From Natrialbaceae archaeon B1-Br10_E2g27 (GTDB lineage Archaea; Halobacteriota; Halobacteria; Halobacteriales; Natrialbaceae): 7,005 nucleotides of DNA. The stretch lies in assembly GCA_001563885.1 (NCBI GenBank), contig LKMM01000136.1:1-7005 (forward strand), read 5' to 3'. The translations under genes were made by a program, and so were the position numbers. The notes beneath the pieces were generated by a model. That model made no database searches. It saw only the letters and a program-made list of their open reading frames with translations, and was not told the origin of the DNA. Shown in pieces: positions 1 through 4,791 of this stretch; the stretch's first letter is position 1; every line of letters starts with the position of its first letter.

Positions 1-351
1 ATGGACGAAGTCGGCGCGATGTCGGCGATGCGCTTTTCGGGCGAGACCTGTGTAACTGCTCGTGTCGACCAGATGAACTTCGAGCGGCCGATCACCGTCG
101 GCGACATCGCCTACATCACGGCCTACGTCTACGATGCCGGCCGCTCGAGCGTAAACGTCCGGCTGGTGACCGAACGCGAGGATATCCGAACGCGTGAACG
201 CGAGCGGACGACCGAATCCTATTTCGTCTACGTCGCCATCGACGAGGCCGACGAACCGACGACGGTGCCGGAGTTGACAGTCGATAGCGAACGCGGCAAG
301 CGACTCAGAGAGACGGCCCTCGAGGGCGAAGCCGCGTTCAACGGCAGCTAA
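1..351 (+). CDS. Acyl-CoA thioesterase, hotdog fold (5'-truncated by window edge)
   Basis: This is the C-terminal part of an acyl-CoA thioesterase of the YciA/ACOT type, which hydrolyses acyl-CoA to free acid and CoA in the cytoplasm. The fragment opens with MDEVGAMSAMRFSGETCVTA, the central hotdog helix that in intact family members follows an HGG-containing strand. The Asp at residue 2 of the fragment lines up with the catalytic Asp proposed for this family. The following strands (DQMNFERPITVGD, then ITAYVYDAGRSSVNVRL, then ESYFVYVAID) are typical of haloarchaeal members. The ATG at position 1 is an internal Met, not the start; from family length I expect roughly 35-45 residues upstream. 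The TAA stop (349-351) overlaps the stop of the convergent gene at 348. The substrate range cannot be read from the sequence. Confidence 0.9.
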   Translation: MDEVGAMSAMRFSGETCVTARVDQMNFERPITVGDIAYITAYVYDAGRSSVNVRLVTEREDIRTRERERTTESYFVYVAIDEADEPTTVPELTVDSERGKRLRETALEGEAAFNGS

Positions 352-587
352 TTCTGTCGTCGCTCACGGACGGTCTCGAGGGCTGAACTGGCCGTCCAGC
401 GTGTCTCGGCGATGACTGCGCCCACGAGGCCACCGATCGCACCGCCGGTGCTCGCCGCGTTGCGACTTACGAGGCCGCCGATCGCGGCCCCGACGGCAGC
501 GCCCATCGCGGCGTAGCGGGCCCGGAGCAAGACGTTCGTCGCTCGAGTTCGTAGCTGGCTGATATCGTCTACTGTTGGCGTCTTCAT
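348..587 (-). CDS. Small glycine-rich (glycine-zipper) membrane protein
   Basis: A 79-residue protein of unknown function. Residues 1-25 are polar and basic with an Arg-rich stretch. Residues 26-61 are a hydrophobic Ala/Gly segment with small residues at regular spacing (AAMGAAVGAAIGGLV, then GGAIGGLVGAVIA), split by a short SRNAAST turn, so it could form a pair of helices in the membrane. The tail (62-79) is charged. The pattern resembles glycine-zipper proteins, which pack or oligomerise in membranes. A TATA-like box about 26 bp before the ATG (585-587) supports a real, leaderless gene with this start. It lies downstream of the TFB gene on the same strand, 129 bp away, with its own promoter. 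Its TAG stop overlaps the thioesterase stop by 4 bp. A second reading frame over the same bases (364-591) gives an Arg-rich shadow and was set aside. Confidence 0.75.
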   Translation of the reverse strand: MKTPTVDDISQLRTRATNVLLRARYAAMGAAVGAAIGGLVSRNAASTGGAIGGLVGAVIAETRWTASSALETVRERRQN

Positions 588-608
588 ACATACCCGTTGA
601 GTGCTGTC

Positions 609-617
609 AAAAATAAA
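609..617 (-). promoter_or_regulatory. TATA-like box of the glycine-zipper gene
   Basis: On the minus strand this reads TTTATTTTT, centred about 26 bp upstream of the ATG whose A is at 587. In archaea transcription starts about 25-27 bp downstream of the TATA centre, so the mRNA would begin at or beside the start codon. No Shine-Dalgarno sequence is present. Confidence 0.6.
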
Positions 618-716
618 CGATTCCCTCGCTCTCGACTCGTGGTAGGCCGATCGAACACGGTGTTCTACGGGTGTGATCGGCCGGGCTCGAGTGTGGTCGG
701 TCGACCGCGAGTTCGG

Positions 717-1700
717 TTAGGTGGCGTCGACTCGAGGCTGATCGCTCAACTCGATTTCGAGTAGCTCCTGGTAGCGGTTTCGAATCGTTACCTCGCTGAC
801 ATCGGTGGCCCCAGAGACGATGTCCTGGGTGAGATCCTCACCCGTGAGTCGGCCGCCGGCATACAGTGCAGCCGCTGCGAGCCCAACCGGGTGTTTGCCG
901 CTGTGAACGCCTGCTTCGATCCCGTTTTTGAGTAGCTGGCGGGCGCGCTGTTCGGTCTCGTTTGATACCTCGAGCTGGGAGGCATAGCGTGGCACGTACT
1001 CGAGGGGATCCGGCGGTGCCATCGGGAGTTCGAGTTCGCGGACGAGATACCGATAGGCCCGGGTGGCCTCGAGATAGTCGATCCGCGAGACGGTCGCGAG
1101 TTCGTCAACCGAGCGGGGGATCCCGGCCTGCCGGAGCGACGCATACAGCGAAGCCGTCGCCATTGCCTCGATTGACCGTCCCGGCAGGAGGTCTTCCTCG
1201 AGTGCCCGCCGGTAGATGACGCTTGCAGTCTCACAGGTCGAATCAGGCAGGCCGAGTGCAGAGCCCATGCGGTCGATTTCGCCCAAGGCGTGTTTCAGAT
1301 TTCGGTCACTCGAGTCCTGTGTCCGGAAGCGTTCGTCCCAGCGTCGGAGCCGCTGGAACTTGCGGCGTCGTTCGTTCGAGAGGAGTCCACCGTAGCCATC
1401 CCGGTTTCGCCAGTCGATGGTCGTCGAGAGGCCGCGGTCGTGGAGCATCCCGGTCGTCGGCGCACCGACGCGGGATTTCGACTGTCTATCCTCGTCGGAA
1501 AACGACCGCCACTCGGGGCCGTGGTCGATTCGATCCTCGTCGACGACGAGCCCACACTCTTCACAGTGGATCTGACTCTCCTGGGTTCGCAATCGCCCAT
1601 CGCACTCCGGACAGCGTTGGCGTTCTGTCGGCGTGCGGTCGGAGTCGGTACGCTCGTCGGTCGTCGTCTGTCGCTGGCCGTCGTATCTGGTAATCGGCAT
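717..1700 (-). CDS. tfb: Transcription initiation factor IIB (TFB)
   Basis: A 327-residue archaeal TFIIB, which bridges TBP on the TATA box and RNA polymerase and helps set the start site. An N-terminal extension of about 28 polar residues precedes the zinc ribbon, with ligands Cys30, Cys33, Cys46 and Cys49 (CPEC, then CEEC). The B-reader and linker follow (about 62-100: EWRSFSDEDRQSKSRVGAP, then TGMLHDRGLSTTIDW). The first cyclin repeat spans about 125-222, with RNLKHALGEIDRM and EEDLLPGRSIEAMATASLYA. The second spans about 228-315, with HSGKHPVGLAAAALYAG and the VSEVTIRNRYQELLE helix. All parts are intact, so it should be functional. Upstream codons in frame hold no other ATG or GTG, which fixes the start at 1700. 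Haloarchaea carry several TFB paralogues that direct different gene sets; which one this is cannot be told here. The nearest TATA-like sequence implies a 5' leader of about 50 nt. Confidence 0.96.
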   Translation of the reverse strand: MPITRYDGQRQTTTDERTDSDRTPTERQRCPECDGRLRTQESQIHCEECGLVVDEDRIDHGPEWRSFSDEDRQSKSRVGAPTTGMLHDRGLSTTIDWRNRDGYGGLLSNERRRKFQRLRRWDERFRTQDSSDRNLKHALGEIDRMGSALGLPDSTCETASVIYRRALEEDLLPGRSIEAMATASLYASLRQAGIPRSVDELATVSRIDYLEATRAYRYLVRELELPMAPPDPLEYVPRYASQLEVSNETEQRARQLLKNGIEAGVHSGKHPVGLAAAALYAGGRLTGEDLTQDIVSGATDVSEVTIRNRYQELLEIELSDQPRVDAT

Positions 1701-1778
1701 ATTCGTGTATTGAATCCGACCTGTCGGTTTCTCGATCAGGTCGGTCGTCGCTCGTAGGCATAGCTTGTGAACGAAGCG

Positions 1779-1786
1779 TAATTATT
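1779..1786 (-). promoter_or_regulatory. TATA-like box of tfb
   Basis: On the minus strand this reads AATAATTA, about 80 bp before the tfb ATG. It is the only AT-rich box I find in the right orientation, because the position expected for a leaderless start (near 1727) is GC-rich. If used, the transcript would start near 1755 and carry a leader of about 50-55 nt. It overlaps one end of the inverted repeat at 1784-1801. Confidence 0.4.
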
Positions 1787-1801
1787 GTTGCCCACAACAA
1801 T
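1784..1801. promoter_or_regulatory. Inverted repeat at the tfb promoter, candidate operator
   Basis: ATTGTTG (1784-1790), a 4-base spacer CCCA, then CAACAAT (1795-1801): perfect 7-bp arms. The left arm touches the TATA-like box of tfb, so on the minus strand it covers the position of the BRE and upstream promoter edge. A dimeric regulator bound here could block or recruit TBP/TFB. I do not recognise the motif as that of a named regulator. Confidence 0.4.
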
Positions 1802-1810
1802 GCTCGTTTG

Positions 1811-1826
1811 AAACCTAATTAGGTTT
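1811..1826. promoter_or_regulatory. Perfect 16-bp palindrome upstream of tfb
   Basis: AAACCTAATTAGGTTT is a perfect palindrome with no spacer, 9 bp beyond the previous inverted repeat. It lies between the aldo/keto reductase stop (1895) and the tfb promoter. It could be a second operator for tfb. The half-site TTAGG resembles metal-repressor (DtxR-like) half-sites, but here the halves are in the opposite arrangement, so I do not assign it. Confidence 0.35.
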
Positions 1827-1894
1827 CTCTTTGGCGAATATTTCCGCGCCGATCACCAACTCGATTGCCCACGCCCACATCGTCAACAGCCCGG

Positions 1895-2869
1895 TCAACT
1901 GTGGCCCGATACCGGTACAGGTTCGTATGGCTCCTCGAGGTAGGCGATGTCCGAGGTAGAAAGCGAGATCTCGAGGGCTTCGACGGCCTGCTCTAGGTGT
2001 TCGACGCTCGTGGTGCCGACGATGGGGGCGTCGACCCACTCTTTGTGCAACAGCCAGGCCAGTGCGATCTGGGCCATCGTCACGCCCTTTTCGGCGGCGA
2101 GTTCGGCGACGCGCTCGTTGATTTCGGGGCCACCGCCCTCGCGATATGGATGCTCGTAGAGGTGTTCTTCGGTTTCCCCGCGTCTGGTAGCGTCGATTTG
2201 CTCGTGAGGACGGGTGAGATAGCCACGAGCCAGCGGCGACCACGGCAAGACGCCGACGTTCTCGTTTGCACACAGCGGTAACATCTCGCGTTCTTCTTCC
2301 CGGTAGACGAGGTTGTAGTGGTTTTGCATCGTCACAAACCGCTCCGCGTTGAGTCGGTCGCTCGTATAAAGGGCCCTGGCAAACTGGTGGGCCCACATCG
2401 AGGAGGCACCAACATGCCGGATCTGTCCCCGCCGAACAGCGTCATCGAGTGCCCGAAGCGTGGTCTCGATCGGTGTCTCCTCGTCCCAGCGGTGGATCTG
2501 GTAGAGGTCGATCGTCTCCATCCCCAGTCGGTCGAGACTGGCCTCGAGTTCCTGTTCGATCGTCTTCCGGGAGAGTCCCTGTGAGTTTGGGTCGTCCTCG
2601 CGCATCTGGAAGTAGCCTTTCGTCGCGACGACCGACCGCTCGCGGTAGCCTTCGAGTGCCTCTCCGAGGATCCGTTCTGACTCGCCCAGCGAGTACATGT
2701 TCGCGGTATCGAAGAAGTTGATTCCCAGATCGATCGCCCGCTCGATGATCTCGTGGCTCCGTTCGTCCGCTAAGACCCACTCACGCCAGTCGCTCGAGCC
2801 AAAACTCATACAGCCCAGACAGATGCGGCTTACTTCCATCCCTGTCGAACCGAGAGTGGTATACTCCAT
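1895..2869 (-). CDS. Aldo/keto reductase
   Basis: A 324-residue NAD(P)H-dependent oxidoreductase with the TIM-barrel aldo/keto reductase fold, reducing carbonyls (or oxidising alcohols) in the cytoplasm. The catalytic tetrad is present: Asp54 and Tyr59 in NFFDTANMYSLGESE, Lys84 in VVATKGY and His126 in DLYQIHRWD. The cofactor-binding parts are SPLARGYL (211-218) and PIVGTTSVEHLEQAVEAL (282-299). The conserved haloarchaeal C-terminus EPYEPVPVSGH is intact. I start it at 2869 (MEYTTLGSTGMEVS), where the family begins. The frame stays open to an ATG at 2896, but that codon overlaps the TATA-like T-run, so it would not be in the mRNA. It is divergent from gshA across 117 bp. The substrate is unknown. 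General aldehyde or methylglyoxal-type detoxification is possible but unproven. Confidence 0.93.
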   Translation of the reverse strand: MEYTTLGSTGMEVSRICLGCMSFGSSDWREWVLADERSHEIIERAIDLGINFFDTANMYSLGESERILGEALEGYRERSVVATKGYFQMREDDPNSQGLSRKTIEQELEASLDRLGMETIDLYQIHRWDEETPIETTLRALDDAVRRGQIRHVGASSMWAHQFARALYTSDRLNAERFVTMQNHYNLVYREEEREMLPLCANENVGVLPWSPLARGYLTRPHEQIDATRRGETEEHLYEHPYREGGGPEINERVAELAAEKGVTMAQIALAWLLHKEWVDAPIVGTTSVEHLEQAVEALEISLSTSDIAYLEEPYEPVPVSGHS

Positions 2870-2892
2870 GTACCCGACAGTAGAGCGGACGG

Positions 2893-2902
2893 ACAAAAAA
2901 CG
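2893..2902 (-). promoter_or_regulatory. TATA-like box of the aldo/keto reductase gene
   Basis: On the minus strand CGTTTTTTGT, centred about 29 bp before the ATG at 2869. This spacing predicts a leaderless or nearly leaderless mRNA and decides for the 2869 start over the upstream ATG at 2896. Confidence 0.5.
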
Positions 2903-2956
2903 ATTCCTGCCACGGTGAACCGGGAAATCTCAGCGGCTCGAGCCAACTCCAAACCG

Positions 2957-2964
2957 TAATAATA
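2957..2964 (+). promoter_or_regulatory. TATA box of gshA
   Basis: TAATAATA, centred about 27 bp upstream of the gshA ATG at 2987, which predicts a leaderless mRNA. It is back-to-back with the reductase promoter about 60 bp away, so one regulator could reach both. Confidence 0.6.
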
Positions 2965-2965
2965 C

Positions 2966-2983
2966 CGGACCCACAAGGGTCCG
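2966..2983. promoter_or_regulatory. Hyphenated palindrome between gshA TATA box and start codon
   Basis: CGGACCC (2966-2972), spacer ACAA, then GGGTCCG (2977-2983): perfect 7-bp GC-rich arms. It begins 2 bp after the TATA box and ends 3 bp before the ATG, the classical place for an archaeal repressor to block polymerase. If transcription started upstream instead, the same bases would fold into a hairpin just before the start codon. The binding protein is unknown. Confidence 0.45.
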
Positions 2984-2986
2984 ACG

Positions 2987-4081
2987 ATGGAACGCGGCTC
3001 GTCGGAATCGTTCACACGGATGGGGACCCTGGGAATCGAAGAGGAGTGTTTCGTCGTCGACGACCGTGGGCGGCCGACGAGTGGCACGGACGAACTGGTC
3101 TACGAACACGAACCACCCGAACTTCTCGAGGGGCGACTCGATCACGAACTGTTCAAGTGTGTCATCGAGACCCAGACACCGTTGATCGAAACGCCGAGTG
3201 AGGCCCGCGAGTCGTTGTATGCGGTCCGTGAGGCCCTCATTTCACACGCAAAGAGCCACGGCTACCGGATCGCCGCCGCCGGGCTTCACCCGCTTGCAAC
3301 GTGGCGCGAACTCGAACACGCCGAAAAACCCCGTTATCGCTCCCAGCTCGATCGGATCCAGTACCCACAACACCGGAATACGACCGCTGGCGTGCATATC
3401 CACGTCGGTGTCGACGACGCCGATAAGGCCGTCTGGATCGCAAACGAACTTCGGTGGTATGTCCCCATCGTACTTGCCTTATCGGCGAACTCGCCGTTCT
3501 GGAACGGGTTCGATACGGGTCTGGAGTCGGCTCGAGGGAAGATTTTCGAGGCCCTGCCCAACACGGGCATGCCGACGTACTTCGAGGATTTCGCTGCCTT
3601 CGACCGGTTCGAACGCCGGATGCTCGAGACCGACTCGATCGAAGACCGAGGTGAACTCTGGTATGACGTCCGCCCGCATACGGCCCACGGGACAGTCGAA
3701 CTCCGCGCGCCGGATGGACAGGCCGACCCCGAGGTTGTACTCGCGTTCGTCGAATACACCCACGCGCTGGTCGAATCGCTCGCTGAAGCCTACGAGGACG
3801 GCGAACGCGGCTATGGGTACAACCATCGTCGCGAGCTACTGGACGAAAACAAATGGCGCGCGATTCGTCACGGCCACGAGGCGTCGTTCATCACTCGTGA
3901 TCTCGAGCGGACGGTCGAGTTGGGCGAACTCGTCGACCGGGAGTGTTCCCGACTTGGAATCGACGGCATCAAAGACGTCTACGAACGAGAGAGTGGCGCA
4001 AGCAGACAGCGCAGATTGCGCGAGGAAAGCGTCGAGGCTCTCTGTGAGTCGGTAATTCTTCGGGCCAACGACGATCGGTAA
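2987..4081 (+). CDS. gshA: Glutamate-cysteine ligase (GCS2 family)
   Basis: A 364-residue enzyme of the carboxylate-amine ligase (GCS2/YbdK) family. It joins the gamma-carboxyl of L-glutamate to L-cysteine using ATP. In haloarchaea the product gamma-glutamylcysteine is the main low-mass thiol, as shown for Haloferax volcanii GshA. Family motifs in order are GIEEE (16-20, metal/ATP region), KCVIETQTP (57-65), GVHIHVGV (135-142), LALSANSPFWNG then DTGLESARGKIFEALPNTGMP (163-196), WYDVRPHTAHGTVELRAPD (225-243) and NKWRAIRHG (288-296). The start at 2987 is supported by the TATA box 27 bp upstream and by the short MERGS...MGTLG N-terminus expected in haloarchaeal members. The gene is single, divergent from the reductase, with no glutathione synthetase beside it, as expected for an organism that stops at gamma-glutamylcysteine. 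A CFVV segment replaces the more usual aromatic-rich stretch after GIEEE. Confidence 0.93.
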   Translation: MERGSSESFTRMGTLGIEEECFVVDDRGRPTSGTDELVYEHEPPELLEGRLDHELFKCVIETQTPLIETPSEARESLYAVREALISHAKSHGYRIAAAGLHPLATWRELEHAEKPRYRSQLDRIQYPQHRNTTAGVHIHVGVDDADKAVWIANELRWYVPIVLALSANSPFWNGFDTGLESARGKIFEALPNTGMPTYFEDFAAFDRFERRMLETDSIEDRGELWYDVRPHTAHGTVELRAPDGQADPEVVLAFVEYTHALVESLAEAYEDGERGYGYNHRRELLDENKWRAIRHGHEASFITRDLERTVELGELVDRECSRLGIDGIKDVYERESGASRQRRLREESVEALCESVILRANDDR

Positions 4082-4143
4082 CATCGAACCGGCCGTCTGT
4101 CACTCGGTTAATCAAAACAACGGCAGTGGCTGAAATTGTCTGG

Positions 4144-4151
4144 TCTTTAAC
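4144..4151 (+). promoter_or_regulatory. TATA-like box of the first DUF7344-type gene
   Basis: TCTTTAAC, centred about 31 bp before the ATG at 4179 and 23 bp before the in-frame GTG at 4170. The predicted transcript start (about 4174) falls between the two, so the ATG is the better start. An imperfect inverted repeat, TTAACTC (4147-4153) against GAGTAA (4162-4167), follows the box. Confidence 0.45.
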
Positions 4152-4178
4152 TCGACTGCGGGAGTAATCGTGTTTATC

Positions 4179-4481
4179 ATGGCCAACGATTTATTCGATT
4201 CATTATCAAATGCACACCAGAGAAAAATATTGGTTGCATTGTTGGATCATAATCCCCAGCAGGCTGCTGATCTTGTGAACTCTCAACATGCCGTGTCCGA
4301 AACGGACAGCGACCGTATCGCAAACCATCACGTCCATCTCCCGAAACTCGAGGCCTACGGCTATATCGAGTGGGACCGATCGGACGACGTCATCACGCGT
4401 GGACCTGACTTCGAGCGCATCCGGCCGACACTCGAGTTACTGGACGACAACCGAGAGAAGTTGCCCGGCGACTGGGTGTGA
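4179..4481 (+). CDS. DUF7344-type winged-helix protein
   Basis: A 100-residue protein with the pattern of the haloarchaeal DUF7344 winged-helix group. A helix with NDLFDSLSNAHQRKILVALLDHNP (3-26) comes first, then a middle helix, then the putative recognition part NHHVHLPKLEAYGYIEWDRSDDVITRGP, whose end forms the wing. These small soluble proteins are presumed DNA-binding regulators, but targets are not known for this one. I start at ATG 4179 (MANDLF); the frame also allows GTG at 4170. The 5' part is unusual: I count 31 G+C in 80 bases at 4181-4260 (39%) against 38 in 60 at 4381-4440 (63%). It stands alone, 97 bp after gshA and 309 bp before trmB, both on the same strand. The DUF name is from recall of the motif and was not checked against a database. 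Confidence 0.8.
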   Translation: MANDLFDSLSNAHQRKILVALLDHNPQQAADLVNSQHAVSETDSDRIANHHVHLPKLEAYGYIEWDRSDDVITRGPDFERIRPTLELLDDNREKLPGDWV

Positions 4482-4551
4482 GGTTCGGAGACGGCATCGA
4501 CTGCATTCGCTCGAATGGAGTTACTTTCGCTCGTAAATTCCATTATTGGTC

Positions 4552-4569
4552 GAATAGTAGTTATTATTC
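4552..4569 (+). promoter_or_regulatory. AT-rich quasi-palindrome, possible orphan promoter
   Basis: GAATA (4552-4556) and TATTC (4565-4569) frame an AT-rich core containing TTATTATT (4561-4568). Seven of nine symmetrical positions pair. It could serve as a TATA box for a transcript starting near 4590, inside the first copy of the repeated segment, but no protein gene follows. Confidence 0.25.
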
Positions 4570-4585
4570 TGCACAAATGTGTATG

Positions 4586-4614
4586 GAACGACGTGTCCCG
4601 TCGTGGTTGGGCCA
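4586..4614 (+). repeat. Direct repeat, upstream copy
   Basis: GAACGACG (4586-4593) and, after 7 bases, TCGTGGTTGGGCCA (4601-4614). Both blocks recur exactly at 4767-4791 with a 3-base gap instead of 7. Twenty-two identical positions in the same order suggest a duplicated promoter-proximal segment or a shared regulatory element. Confidence 0.65.
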
Positions 4615-4734
4615 GAACGGGCCACGCCAGATGACAGTACCGTCTACCCCCCTAAGTAGTTTGTGTGATTATCTGAGTTAATTTGCGTCCCGAACCGTCG
4701 ACACCCTCGAGGAAACGCACCCACACACAAATCC

Positions 4735-4740
4735 TTTTTT
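4735..4740 (+). terminator. T6 run, possible archaeal terminator
   Basis: TTTTTT preceded by an ATCC step, on the plus strand. Archaeal RNA polymerase can stop at T runs without a hairpin. It would end transcripts from the DUF7344-type gene or from the possible promoter near 4561 before the trmB promoter starts at 4749. Evidence is the run alone. Confidence 0.3.
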
Positions 4741-4748
4741 AGCCGCGT

Positions 4749-4756
4749 GATTTAAT
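4749..4756 (+). promoter_or_regulatory. TATA box of trmB
   Basis: GATTTAAT, centred about 38 bp before the trmB ATG at 4791, so transcription should start near 4780 with a leader of about 10 nt. The leader would lie entirely within the repeated TCGTGGTTGGGCCA block. Confidence 0.5.
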
Positions 4757-4761
4757 CCGCA

Positions 4762-4771
4762 CGTTCGAACG
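4762..4771. promoter_or_regulatory. 10-bp palindrome in the trmB promoter
   Basis: CGTTCGAACG is a perfect palindrome, 5 bp downstream of the trmB TATA box and just upstream of the predicted transcript start. It overlaps the first block of the repeat at 4767. It is a candidate autoregulatory operator. It does not match the TACT-N7/8-GAGTA site known for Halobacterium TrmB, and short palindromes occur by chance. Confidence 0.25.
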
Positions 4772-4791
4772 ACGAACTCGTGGTTGGGCCA
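4767..4791 (+). repeat. Direct repeat, copy abutting the trmB start codon
   Basis: GAACGACG (4767-4774), a 3-base gap, then TCGTGGTTGGGCCA (4778-4791), whose final A is the first base of the trmB ATG. It is the second copy of the segment at 4586-4614. There is no Shine-Dalgarno core in it. Confidence 0.65.

Larger units (their letters stand above)
4482..4790. other. 309-bp intergenic region between DUF7344-type gene and trmB
   Basis: No convincing protein gene lies here. A frame running 4478-4681 has atypical composition (many Ser, Cys, Trp, Tyr) and overlaps the end of the previous gene, so I reject it. What the region does hold: an AT-rich block at 4552-4569 that could be a promoter, a segment at 4586-4614 repeated at the trmB start, a T6 run at 4735-4740, the trmB TATA box and a 10-bp palindrome at 4762-4771. 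Confidence 0.6.

Noticed and set aside
1223..1757. Long plus-strand frames (156 and 155 aa) over the tfb gene
   Set aside because: They are antisense to an intact TFB, with Arg/Ser/Val-skewed composition and no family motif. Such shadows are normal in GC-rich haloarchaeal genes.
1811..1826. DtxR/Idr-type metal-repressor box
   Set aside because: The half-sites CCTAA and TTAGG are present but arranged in the reverse order (CCTAATTAGG rather than TTAGG...CCTAA).
2870..2896. N-terminal extension of the aldo/keto reductase by 9 residues to an ATG at 2896
   Set aside because: That ATG overlaps the TATA-like box, and the family normally starts at the MEYTTLG position, so transcription would begin after it.
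3198..4055. 285-aa plus-strand frame overlapping gshA
   Set aside because: The composition is dominated by Arg, Ser and Thr, as expected from reading acidic haloarchaeal codons out of frame. All GCS2 motifs lie in the other frame.
4149..4166. AACT-N9-GAGTA resembling the TrmB site TACT-N7/8-GAGTA
   Set aside because: It has a mismatch in the left half and a spacer one base too long, so it cannot be claimed as a TrmB site, though it lies in a promoter.
4478..4681. 67-aa frame between the DUF7344-type gene and trmB
   Set aside because: It overlaps the preceding stop, is rich in Ser, Cys, Trp and Tyr, lacks acidic bias and has no recognisable domain.
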